Assembly (NCBI GenBank): GCA_026125835.1
Contig: JAHCKJ010000027.1
Location: forward strand, 1 to 14,745
DNA length: 14,745 bases
Direction of reading: 5' to 3'
Origin: Sphingopyxis sp.
GTDB taxonomy: Bacteria; Pseudomonadota; Alphaproteobacteria; Sphingomonadales; Sphingomonadaceae
The translations under genes were made by a program, and so were the position numbers. The notes beneath the pieces are model-generated. The model worked only from the letters and a program-made list of their open reading frames with translations. It was not told the origin of the DNA and did not search any database. Shown here in pieces: positions 7,309-14,125 of this stretch (position 1 is its first letter; every line of letters begins with the position of its first letter).

Positions 7309-8541
7309 TCAAGCCACCCTGCTACAATGCAAGGCCGGATGACGCCCCGCCAGGCGGTCATAGACATCGACCACGTCGTCCAGGACGGCATCCCAGCGAT
7401 ACCGGTCGGCGATCGCGGTCGCGGCACGGCGCAATGCCGCCAGCCGCGCGGGATGATCGACCAGCGACGCGACGGCGTCGCTATACGCACACGCGTCATC
7501 CGGCGCCACCAGCAGGCCGGTACGGCCATGGTCGATCAAGGCCGACGCACTGTCGACATCGGCCGAAACGACCGCCAACCCTGCGGCCATCGCCTCCAGG
7601 TTCACATTGCCAAAAGCTTCGGTGACGCTGGGATTGATCAGGATGTCGGCGCTGGCCACGGCTTGTCCCAGCTCGGGTCCGTCCAGAAAGCCGAGATAGG
7701 TGACATTGGACAAACGCCGCGCCAGCCAGTCGCGCGCCGGCCCTTCGCCAACCACGAGCGGCCGGACCGCGTATCCCCGTCGACGCAACAGGCCGATCGT
7801 CTCGGCGAAGATTCCCAGTCCCTTTTCCAGCACCAGCCGACCAAAGAACAACGGAACGGTTTCGCCCGGCCCATATCCCAGATGCCGCCGGAACGCTTCG
7901 CTGCGCAGCGTCGGCGAAAAATTGCGGGGGTCGACGCCGCGCGACCAGATCGAAACCTTGTGGTCGCCGAACCGGCCCGCCATCTCGTCGCGGATCGGCG
8001 GCGTCGGCGCGAGGATATGGTCGGCGTCGCCATAAAATCGGTCCAGATAGCGGTCGACCGGGCGGCGCAACAGACCGAGCCGGTAATAATCCAGATAGGT
8101 TTCAAACCGGGTGTGCAGGCTGGCGACCACGGGAATACCAGCGGCGCGCGCATATTTTTGCGCCTGACGCCCCAGCAGGTCGGGCGCAGATACATGGACG
8201 ACATCCGGTGCAAAACCGTCGAGGTCGGCGCGCGCAGCGCGGGTCAGCCCCAGCGCCAGCCGATATTCGGGACGCCCAGGAATACACAGCGATTGCACCG
8301 AAACAATCTCCCCGACCGACGCGAACGCCTTGCGCGGCGCTGTCGGCGAATAGATCCGCACTGCCATCCCCGCCCGGCCTTCTACATGCGCGACGAGGCG
8401 GTTGAGCGCGCGGTTCGCACCGTCGCGCACACAATCATAATTACCTGAAAACAAAGCGATCCGCAGCGGACGGTGCATTGTCTTCCGTCGGGCAACAAGC
8501 GAACGGATGTCGGCGACAGGTCGGGTGCTCATGCCACGCAT
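7309..8541 (-). CDS. GT4-family glycosyltransferase
   Basis: This 410-residue GT-B fold enzyme has an N-terminal acceptor domain beginning RIALFSGNYDCVRDGANRAL (residues 27-46) and a nucleotide-sugar domain with FFGRLVLEKGL (232-242) and the EX7E motif Glu308-Glu316 in TEAFGNVNLEAMAAG. It probably transfers a hexose from an NDP-sugar to a lipid or polysaccharide acceptor at the cytoplasmic membrane; the acceptor cannot be deduced. ATG 8541 has GGA seven bases upstream. ATG 8532, or Met22 at 8478 just before the conserved RIALFSGNY, are alternatives. Its stop TGA lies just before the sigma gene, so glycosyltransferase, sigma and anti-sigma probably share a transcript. Confidence 0.85.
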   Translation of the reverse strand: MRGMSTRPVADIRSLVARRKTMHRPLRIALFSGNYDCVRDGANRALNRLVAHVEGRAGMAVRIYSPTAPRKAFASVGEIVSVQSLCIPGRPEYRLALGLTRAARADLDGFAPDVVHVSAPDLLGRQAQKYARAAGIPVVASLHTRFETYLDYYRLGLLRRPVDRYLDRFYGDADHILAPTPPIRDEMAGRFGDHKVSIWSRGVDPRNFSPTLRSEAFRRHLGYGPGETVPLFFGRLVLEKGLGIFAETIGLLRRRGYAVRPLVVGEGPARDWLARRLSNVTYLGFLDGPELGQAVASADILINPSVTEAFGNVNLEAMAAGLAVVSADVDSASALIDHGRTGLLVAPDDACAYSDAVASLVDHPARLAALRRAATAIADRYRWDAVLDDVVDVYDRLAGRHPALHCSRVA

Positions 8542-8608
8542 ACGCCTGTCCGACCGTACCTATTCCCTCGTCCCGGCAAATCGCCGCCAGGTATCGGAAT
8601 GAGACATT

Positions 8609-8636
8609 GTAACCTTTGTCATGTTATGCCATATCG
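8609..8636. promoter_or_regulatory. candidate Zur-type operator between glycosyltransferase and merC genes
   Basis: The AT-rich spacer between the divergent genes contains GTTAT-GCC-ATATC (8623-8635), one base short of the palindrome GTTAT-N3-ATAAC that resembles Zur boxes, and an overlapping imperfect repeat GTAAC-N9-GTTAT (8609-8627). A Zur-family gene lies two genes downstream. The site is 32 bases before the merC-type start. The resemblance to Zur boxes is recalled, not computed. Confidence 0.35.
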
Positions 8637-8666
8637 GCGGCGAGCCATTGCCCAACGGAGAATCGG

Positions 8667-9098
8667 GTGACCCAAGTCGCCAGCCCTGCCCCTGTCCTGA
8701 CGCGCCTCGGCGCGGTGGTGCGGGCTGCGCGCGATTCGCGTCCGTTGACGTCGCTGTCGGGGGACCAGCTGGCGATGGGGCTGTCGGGGCTGTGCCTGGT
8801 CCATTGCCTGGCCAGCACGGTGCTGTTCGCATCGATCGCATCGCTGGGCGTCGCGTTCGACAATCACCTGTTCCACGAGGTCGGACTGGTCATTGCGATC
8901 GGCTTTGCACTGGTCACCCTCGTTTCGGGCGTGCTCAGCCACGGTTATATGATGCCGTTCGGCGTCGGCAGCTTTGGCCTCGGCATGATGGCGGGCGCGC
9001 TGTCGCGACCGCATGACGGCAGCGAGGTTCTGGCCACCATGGTCGGCGTCGCGGTTGTCGCCCTGGCCCACGACCTCAACCGCCGCGCACGGCACTGA
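8667..9098 (+). CDS. MerC-domain membrane protein
   Basis: This 143-residue protein has four hydrophobic segments: about 35-60, 71-91, 94-112 and 121-135. The first carries the Cys-containing motif CLVHC (Cys43, His46, Cys47) typical of the MerC family, and the second and third are linked by SHGYMMPFGVG. MerC itself is an inner-membrane mercury transporter, but no mer operon gene is present and the next gene encodes a Zur-type regulator, so zinc handling is a more likely role here (inference). The GTG start at 8667 is chosen because GGAG lies six bases upstream; the frame is open to 8616 without such a site. Confidence 0.82.
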   Translation: MTQVASPAPVLTRLGAVVRAARDSRPLTSLSGDQLAMGLSGLCLVHCLASTVLFASIASLGVAFDNHLFHEVGLVIAIGFALVTLVSGVLSHGYMMPFGVGSFGLGMMAGALSRPHDGSEVLATMVGVAVVALAHDLNRRARH

Positions 9099-9120
9099 CC
9101 GCGGCGCCGAAACGGACCGT

Positions 9121-9133
9121 CCGCAACTTGCGG
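9121..9133. repeat. 13-bp inverted repeat in the merC-zur spacer
   Basis: CCGCAA-C-TTGCGG is a perfect 6-bp inverted repeat around one base, 67 bases before the zur start. TTGCGG (9128-9133) followed 17 bases later by TACATG (9151-9156) is a weak promoter-like pair, so zur may have its own promoter here. This is low confidence. Confidence 0.25.
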
Positions 9134-9167
9134 GCACCGGCCAGACGCTCTACATGTACGGCACCGG

Positions 9168-9183
9168 CGCGGGATGTCCCGCG
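9168..9183. repeat. 16-bp GC-rich inverted repeat before the zur ribosome site
   Basis: CGCGGGA-TG-TCCCGCG has perfect 7-bp arms around two bases and ends five bases before the GAGG ribosome site of zur. It could be an operator or an RNA hairpin. The two-base loop argues against a stable RNA hairpin unless the inner pairs open. Confidence 0.3.
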
Positions 9184-9199
9184 GCACGAGGAAATGGCA

Positions 9200-9664
9200 A
9201 TGGGCAAGCACGACCATCCGCATGTAGAGGCGAGCGGCGCCTCGCTCGCCAGGGCGGCGCAAACCGCGCTCGAAAACGCCGGCGAAGCGTGGACCGACAT
9301 GCGCGCGCAGATTTTCGACGTCGTTGCCGAAATCGGCAAACCCGCCAGCGCCTATGAAATCGCCGATATCGTCTCGCAGAAACGCGGCAAGCGCGTCGCG
9401 CCGAACAGCGTCTATCGCATCCTCGACCTGTTCGTCGCCAACAACCTCGTCCGCCGCGTCGAAAGCGCCAACGCCTTTGTCGCCAACAGCCATCCCGGCT
9501 GCCTCCACGACTGCATCTTCCTGATCTGCGACGAATGCGGCACGGCGGTCCATGTCGATGACGACAAGCTTTCGACCGGGGTTCGCGCCGCCGCCAACGC
9601 CACCGGCTTCGCCGCCGAACGCCCGGTGATCGAAGTGCGCGGCAAATGCGCCGAGTGCCAATAA
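9200..9664 (+). CDS. zur: Fur-family transcriptional regulator, Zur type
   Basis: This 154-residue metal-dependent repressor has an N-terminal histidine-containing stretch HDHPH, a winged-helix domain (about 16-88) with NSVYRILDLFVANNLVRRVE as recognition helix and wing, and a C-terminal metal/dimer domain. SHPGCLHDCIFLICDECG (97-114) and the end motif CAEC (150-153) give the Cys110/113 and Cys150/153 structural zinc site, with His98, Cys101, His103, Cys105 and His118 as possible sensing ligands. The CxxC-rich tail and FLICDECG favour Zur over Fur. ATG 9200 is preferred to ATG 9194 because GAGG lies eight bases away rather than two. It is 101 bases after merC. Confidence 0.88.
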   Translation: MGKHDHPHVEASGASLARAAQTALENAGEAWTDMRAQIFDVVAEIGKPASAYEIADIVSQKRGKRVAPNSVYRILDLFVANNLVRRVESANAFVANSHPGCLHDCIFLICDECGTAVHVDDDKLSTGVRAAANATGFAAERPVIEVRGKCAECQ

Positions 9665-9698
9665 GGTGAGCCGCCGCGCTCCGCCGGACATCTGATCG

Positions 9699-10469
9699 AT
9701 GGTCGGGGGGCTTCAGCAATGGATCGAGGCACAGCGCGAGCGCCCGCCCGCACCGACGCGCGCGTGGATCTGGACGCTGGCATTTGGCATCGCCGTGCTA
9801 CTGTTCGGGGTCCACCTGACGCAGGTCTTCCCGCAAAGCGGCCACGACATCGCCCCCGGCTATGGGCCGCCCGTGCTTGCGTTCGAATTTGCCGGCAGCC
9901 AGGCCGATCTCGAGGCGATCTTCGGCTTTTTCACCGACCCGCAGCAGGTGACGCGCCTCGCCGCGATGCGCGCGGGGAACGAGCAGGATTATCTCTACAT
10001 GCTGCTCTATGCCGGCTTCCTCGCCAGCGGCTGTCTCGCGCTTTGGCGTGAACTGCGCCTTCGCCCGCTGCTGGCCGCCGCGCTGCTCCCGATCGCGGCG
10101 GCATTGTGCGATGCCTGGGAAAACCGGCTCTTGTTGGACATCCAGGCGGCCTTCACTATGGGCGATTATTCGCCCGCCATGGCCAGCCTGCCCTACCCCG
10201 TCGCGGCGAAGTTCCTCCTGCTCGCGGCTACCAACGTCGTCATCGGCGCCGCCGCCACGCAGCTCGGCCGCTGGTGGGCCTTGTCCGGCACCATCGCGAT
10301 CCTCGCCGCGATCCCGACCGTGATGGCACTCATCACCCCCGCCGCTTTCGCATGGGCGCTGGTCCCGTCGGCGGCGGCGGGCTGGTTGCTGCTACTCGCG
10401 CTGGCTGCGGTGGGCAGCTGGCAGGCGCTCGCCCGCAAACGCCCGCTCGTCGATCCGGGCCGCGCCTGA
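9699..10469 (+). CDS. multi-pass membrane protein, unknown function
   Basis: This 256-residue protein has about six hydrophobic helices: 22-41, 98-116, 121-138, 167-186, 191-212 and 214-238. Between helices 1 and 2 is an extended loop with GPPVLAFEFAGSQADLEAIF, and after helix 3 comes CDAWENRLLL. This layout (an F/LELA-type segment in the first loop, a D-x-x-E-N motif after helix 3) recurs in uncharacterised bacterial membrane proteins, but I know no function. It starts 34 bases after zur and could be co-transcribed. The ribosome site before ATG 9699 is poor (CGGA about 12 bases away). An ATG at 9719 is in a different frame. Confidence 0.72.
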   Translation: MVGGLQQWIEAQRERPPAPTRAWIWTLAFGIAVLLFGVHLTQVFPQSGHDIAPGYGPPVLAFEFAGSQADLEAIFGFFTDPQQVTRLAAMRAGNEQDYLYMLLYAGFLASGCLALWRELRLRPLLAAALLPIAAALCDAWENRLLLDIQAAFTMGDYSPAMASLPYPVAAKFLLLAATNVVIGAAATQLGRWWALSGTIAILAAIPTVMALITPAAFAWALVPSAAAGWLLLLALAAVGSWQALARKRPLVDPGRA

Positions 10470-10498
10470 CCCCTTCCCACTCCGCGCGGCGGGGTCTA

Positions 10499-10521
10499 GG
10501 GATTCCCGCGAATCCCGCGAA
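10499..10521. repeat. short tandem and inverted repeat upstream of fumarase
   Basis: TCCCGCGAA occurs twice in direct tandem (10504-10512 and 10513-10521), and GGGATT (10499-10504) pairs with AATCCC (10511-10516) across six bases. It lies 18 bases before the fumarase ATG, just upstream of its GAAAGG ribosome site. It may be a leader hairpin or chance in GC-rich DNA. Confidence 0.3.
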
Positions 10522-10539
10522 CAGGGCGAAAGGCTGCAC

Positions 10540-12063
10540 ATGAACACCGTCATCATCCGCGAAGACGACCTCGTCGAAACCATCGCCGACGCGCTCCAGT
10601 ATATCAGCTATTTTCATCCGATGGATTATATCCGCGCGCTCGCCGCCGCCTATGAACGCGAAGTGTCGCCCGCTGCCAGGGACGCGATGGCGCAGATCCT
10701 CTCGAACAGCCGCATGTGCGCCGAGGGGCATCGCCCGATCTGCCAGGATACCGGCATCGTCACCGTTTTCATCAAATGGGGCATGGACTGCCGCCTCGAC
10801 AGCCCGCGCAGCCTGCAACAGATCGTCGACGAGGGGGTGCGCAAGGCCTATCTCCACCCCGAGAACAAGCTGCGCGCCTCGATCCTCGCCGACCCGGCGT
10901 TCAGCCGCGTGAATACCAAGGATAACACGCCGTCGGTCCTGAATGTCGAGATGGTGCCGGGCAACAAGGTCGTGATCGACGTCGCCGCGAAGGGCGGCGG
11001 CAGCGAGAACAAGTCGAAGTTCAAGATGATGAACCCGTCGGACTCGATCGTCGACTGGGTGCTCGAAATGGTGCCGCAGATGGGCGCCGGCTGGTGTCCG
11101 CCCGGCATGCTCGGCATCGGCATCGGCGGCACCGCGGAAAAGGCGATGCTGCTCGCCAAACAGTCGCTGATGGACCCGATCGACATGACCGAGCTGCTCG
11201 CGCGCGGGCCGAGCAATCCGACCGAGGAACTGCGCATCGAGCTTTATGAAAAGGTCAACGCACTTGGCATCGGCGCGCAGGGACTCGGCGGGCTTGCGAC
11301 CGTGCTCGACGTCAAAATCGCCGACTGGCCGACCCACGCGGCGTCGAAGCCCGTCGCGATGATCCCGAACTGCGCCGCGACGCGCCACGCGCATGTGACG
11401 CTCGACGGCAGCGGCCCTGCTTTCCTCGAACCGCCGGTGCTCGCCGACTATCCGCAGATCGACTGGCAACCCGACACCGCGGCGATCCGCGTCGACCTCG
11501 ACCATCTGACCCCCGAAGTCGTCGCGAGCTGGAAACAGGGCGACCGCCTGCTCCTGAACGGCAAGATGCTCACCGGCCGCGACGCCGCGCACAAGCGCAT
11601 CGCCGAAATGCTGGCGAAGGGCGAGGAACTGCCCGTCAGCTTCCGCGACCGCGTCATCTATTATGTCGGCCCGGTCGATCCGGTTGGCGAGGAAATCGTC
11701 GGCCCCGCCGGTCCGACCACCGCGACGCGCATGGACAAGTTCATGGACATGATGCTCGATCAAGGCCTGCTCGCCTGCGTCGGCAAGGCCGAACGCGGTC
11801 CCGCCGCGACGCAGGCGATCGCCAAGCACAAGAGCGCCTATCTGATGGCGGTCGGCGGCGCGGCCTACCTCGTCGCGCGTGCGATCAAGGGCAGCAAGGT
11901 CGTCGGCTTCGCCGACCTCGGCATGGAAGCCATCTACGAGTTTGAGGTCAGCGACTTCCCGGTGACCGTCGCGGTCGACAGCGAAGGCCAGAATGTCCAC
12001 GTCAACGCGCCCAAGCTCTGGCAGCAGCGGATCAAGGACGAGGGGTTGCTGGCCGGAGTGTGA
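10540..12063 (+). CDS. fumA: fumarate hydratase, class I ([4Fe-4S])
   Basis: This 507-residue TCA-cycle enzyme interconverts fumarate and L-malate. It has the class I layout: an N-terminal alpha domain with three cluster cysteines, Cys68 (RPICQDTGIV), Cys186 (GWCPPG) and Cys278 (PNCAATRH), and a C-terminal beta domain from about residue 300 with GPAGPTTATRMDKFM and KHKSAYLMAVGGAAYL. The cluster makes it oxygen- and superoxide-sensitive, unlike the class II FumC. The ATG at 10540 is preceded by GAAAGG at about 7-bp spacing. The stop at 12061-12063 lies immediately before the decayed hicA remnant. The upstream gene ends 70 bases away. Confidence 0.95.
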   Translation: MNTVIIREDDLVETIADALQYISYFHPMDYIRALAAAYEREVSPAARDAMAQILSNSRMCAEGHRPICQDTGIVTVFIKWGMDCRLDSPRSLQQIVDEGVRKAYLHPENKLRASILADPAFSRVNTKDNTPSVLNVEMVPGNKVVIDVAAKGGGSENKSKFKMMNPSDSIVDWVLEMVPQMGAGWCPPGMLGIGIGGTAEKAMLLAKQSLMDPIDMTELLARGPSNPTEELRIELYEKVNALGIGAQGLGGLATVLDVKIADWPTHAASKPVAMIPNCAATRHAHVTLDGSGPAFLEPPVLADYPQIDWQPDTAAIRVDLDHLTPEVVASWKQGDRLLLNGKMLTGRDAAHKRIAEMLAKGEELPVSFRDRVIYYVGPVDPVGEEIVGPAGPTTATRMDKFMDMMLDQGLLACVGKAERGPAATQAIAKHKSAYLMAVGGAAYLVARAIKGSKVVGFADLGMEAIYEFEVSDFPVTVAVDSEGQNVHVNAPKLWQQRIKDEGLLAGV

Positions 12064-12076
12064 GGCCGTTGAGAGT

Positions 12077-12223
12077 GAGAGTTGCAGCCATCATATCTTC
12101 CAGCACCACGATGTGCCCGGCAATCTGAATCTCCAGCCGAGTGGCAAGGATGCGAAACCCTATAAAATCCGGCAATTGCTTGATATGATCGATGCTAACG
12201 GACTGGATATGATCAAACCATGA
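12077..12223 (+). pseudogene. hicA: hicA toxin remnant, 5'-truncated
   Basis: The 48 codons after the fumarase stop read SCSHHIFQHHDVPGNLNL, then GKDAKPYKIRQLLDMI, then a stop that overlaps the hicB start by ATGA. This is the C-terminal two-thirds of a HicA mRNA-interferase toxin of the type GSHHIFRHP...NLQ...AKPYQIRQLL. The N-terminal strand and helix (about 20 residues before GSHH) are missing, and the frame runs back into fumarase with no start codon between. The conserved Gly before Ser-His-His is Cys. By hand count the stretch is about 48% G+C, well below its neighbours, consistent with horizontal origin. LDMI is repeated eight codons later (LDMIDANGLDMI). It is probably non-functional. 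Confidence 0.75.
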
Positions 12224-12450
12224 GCGCCCATTATCACATCAATCTGTTCTGGTCGGCCGACGACGACTGCTGGATCGCCGATGTGCCCGACCTCAAACAT
12301 TGCAGTGCGCATGGCGCCACGGCCGAAGAGGCCGCGCGCCAGATCGAAATCGCGATGCGGCTGTGGCTGGAAGTCTCCGCCGAACGGGGCGAAACGCCGC
12401 CCGAACCTCGCTACCGTCCGGCCATTTACGCAGTGCGCAACGCCGCCTGA
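12220..12450 (+). CDS. hicB: HicB-family antitoxin
   Basis: This 76-residue protein has the HicB fold signature: HINLFWSADDDCWIADVPDL (residues 6-25), CSAHGATAEEAARQIE and a helix ending IAMRLWLE. No C-terminal helix-turn-helix or ribbon-helix-helix domain is visible, as in short HicB proteins. Normally it binds and neutralises HicA and represses its own operon. Here its partner gene immediately upstream is truncated but still shares the ATGA overlap, so this is probably an orphan antitoxin. It could still act against a HicA encoded elsewhere. Confidence 0.8.
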   Translation: MSAHYHINLFWSADDDCWIADVPDLKHCSAHGATAEEAARQIEIAMRLWLEVSAERGETPPEPRYRPAIYAVRNAA

Positions 12451-12534
12451 CCGGCGCTTCATTCGCGCGACGCTTGCCTTCTATTCGCAATCCGCCACAC
12501 TCCCCGCGACACATCTGACGCAGGGGAACAAGCC

Positions 12535-14070
12535 ATGGATTTCCGCAACGCCGACCGACCGAACCGCCGCGACCTGATTCGCGGCGCCGCCATGCTCGGC
12601 GCGGGCGCTGCGGTGATGGCGCCCTTCCCCGCCCTCGCCGCGAGCAGCCAGTCCGCCGCGATCCGCAAGGCCGCCGAAGCCGGCAAGGACGCGTCGATCA
12701 AGCGCATCCGCGACTGGATCGCGCTGCCGTCGATCGCCGCGGAAAACCGCAACATGGCCGAGGGCGCCGCTTATATGGCCGAGCTTGCGCGCGACGCGGG
12801 GTTCAGCAATGTCGAGATCGTCCCCACCGACGGCCATCCCGGCGTGTTCGGCACGATCGACGTCGGCGCCCCGCGCACACTCGGCATCTATTTCATGTAC
12901 GACGTCAAACAGTTCGACCCCGCCGAATGGTCGTCGCCGCCGCTCGAAGGCCGGATGGTCGATCGCCCCGGTTTCGGCAAGGCGATCATGGGCCGCGGCG
13001 CGGTGAACCAGAAGGGACCTGAGGCGGCCTTCCTTGCCGCGCTGCATGCGATCCGCGCCGCCAAGGCCAAGCTGCCGGTCAACATCGTCCTCGTCTGCGA
13101 GGGCGAGGAGGAGATCGGCTCGCCGCATTTCCGCCAGATCGCGACCAAGCCCAACATCCTCGCCGCGCTGAAAAAATGCGAAGGCATCTTCATCCCCTTC
13201 GCCTCGCAGGGCCAGAACGGCAATGTCACCGTCAACCTCGGCTCGAAAGGGATCATCGAACTTGAACTGGTCGCCAGCGGCGAGAAATGGGGCCGCGGGC
13301 CAAAGGGCGACATTCACTCCAGCCTGAAGGCAATGGTCGATTCGCCCGCCTGGCGGCTGGTGCAGGCGCTCCAGACATTGGTCACCCCCGACGGCAACAA
13401 GCCCGCGATCGAGGGCTGGTTCGAAAATGTCCGCCCGCTCACCGACCGCGAGAAAAGCCTGATCCGCGAAGCCGCCAAGGCCGGCGACGAGGCGCAGCAA
13501 AAGGCGGCGCTCGGCGTCACCCACTGGATCGACAACCTCGCCTATGACGACGCGCTGATCCGCCTCGCGCAGGAACCGACGGTCAATATCGAGGGGCTCG
13601 TCGCGGGCTATACCGGCCCCGGCGGCAAGACGATCCTGCCCGGCCGGGCGGTCGCCAAGCTCGACCTCCGCCTCGTCCCCAACCAGACGCGCGCCGAGGC
13701 GGAGCAGAAGCTGCGTGCGCATCTCGACAAACATGGCTTCCAGGATGTCGAGGTCAATGTCTCGGGCGGCTATGATCCGACGGAGGTCGCCGAGGACAGC
13801 CGCCTGATCCGCACCGGACTTGCGACCTACAAGCAGATGGGGGTTGCGACGAACCTCAACGCGCGGCTCGCGGGCAGCTGGCCCGGGGCGACCTTTACCG
13901 CGCCGCCGGTGTCGATCCCGGCGGGACATTTCGGCACCGGCCACGGGTCGGGCGCGCACGCTCCCGACGAATATTATCTGATCGATTCGACCAACCCCAA
14001 GGTCGCGGGGCTGGTCGACGCGACGATGGGCTTTGCCGAATTTCTCTACACGCTGGCGGCGATCAAATAA
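12535..14070 (+). CDS. Tat-exported M20-family metallopeptidase-like protein with altered metal site
   Basis: This 511-residue protein has a Tat signal (NRRDLIRGAAMLGAGAAVM, cleavage near LAA 34-36). The M20 catalytic fold follows, with an insertion/lid domain at about 235-360. The usual GHxDV metal motif reads FMYDV (Met121 for His, Asp123 kept). The bridging Asp of GRGxxDxKG is Asn158 in GRGAVNQKG. EGEEEIGS keeps catalytic Glu192 and ligand Glu193. The acidic ligand expected near IFIPFASQG (Phe222) is absent. The dimer-domain histidine (IHSS, His261) and C-terminal His475 in GSGAHAPDEY are kept. It may be inactive, use one metal, or be a divergent hydrolase. The ribosome site AGGGGA lies about 9 bases before ATG. 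Confidence 0.85.
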   Translation: MDFRNADRPNRRDLIRGAAMLGAGAAVMAPFPALAASSQSAAIRKAAEAGKDASIKRIRDWIALPSIAAENRNMAEGAAYMAELARDAGFSNVEIVPTDGHPGVFGTIDVGAPRTLGIYFMYDVKQFDPAEWSSPPLEGRMVDRPGFGKAIMGRGAVNQKGPEAAFLAALHAIRAAKAKLPVNIVLVCEGEEEIGSPHFRQIATKPNILAALKKCEGIFIPFASQGQNGNVTVNLGSKGIIELELVASGEKWGRGPKGDIHSSLKAMVDSPAWRLVQALQTLVTPDGNKPAIEGWFENVRPLTDREKSLIREAAKAGDEAQQKAALGVTHWIDNLAYDDALIRLAQEPTVNIEGLVAGYTGPGGKTILPGRAVAKLDLRLVPNQTRAEAEQKLRAHLDKHGFQDVEVNVSGGYDPTEVAEDSRLIRTGLATYKQMGVATNLNARLAGSWPGATFTAPPVSIPAGHFGTGHGSGAHAPDEYYLIDSTNPKVAGLVDATMGFAEFLYTLAAIK

Positions 14071-14094
14071 TCGCCGTTGGCGGCCCTCGCTTTC

Positions 14095-14120
14095 GTCATC
14101 CCGGCGTAGGCCGGGATGAC
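14095..14120. repeat. REP-like hairpin between convergent genes
   Basis: GTCATCCCGGC (14095-14105) and GCCGGGATGAC (14110-14120) form a perfect 11-bp stem with a GTAG loop. GTCATCCCGGC...GCCGGGAT elements are common dispersed intergenic repeats in alphaproteobacterial genomes (recalled, not searched). It sits between two convergent stops, where it could act as a bidirectional terminator, although there is no U-run on either side. Confidence 0.7.
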
Positions 14121-14125
14121 AAATG

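Noticed and set aside
7307..7312. TTGACA on the minus strand at the glycosyltransferase stop as a sigma-gene promoter
   Set aside because: No acceptable -10 element at 16-18 bases; the match is part of the GCT-TGA coding end.
7249..8448. 399-codon plus-strand open frame opposite the glycosyltransferase
   Set aside because: Antisense shadow; the minus strand carries the GT4 motifs.
8667..9098. Mercury resistance operon
   Set aside because: Only a MerC-domain protein is present; there is no merA, merT, merP or merR, and the neighbouring regulator is Zur-like.
10333..12000. 555-codon minus-strand open frame opposite fumarase
   Set aside because: A shadow in the antisense frame of a highly conserved gene, with no motif of its own.
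11993..12223. Full 76-codon HicA-like ORF starting ATG 11993
   Set aside because: Its first 23 codons lie inside fumarase in another frame and have no HicA similarity, and there is no ribosome site. Only the part after the fumarase stop resembles HicA.
14095..14120. Intrinsic terminator
   Set aside because: The stem is good but no T-run follows on either strand. It is better called a REP-like repeat, with termination only possible.
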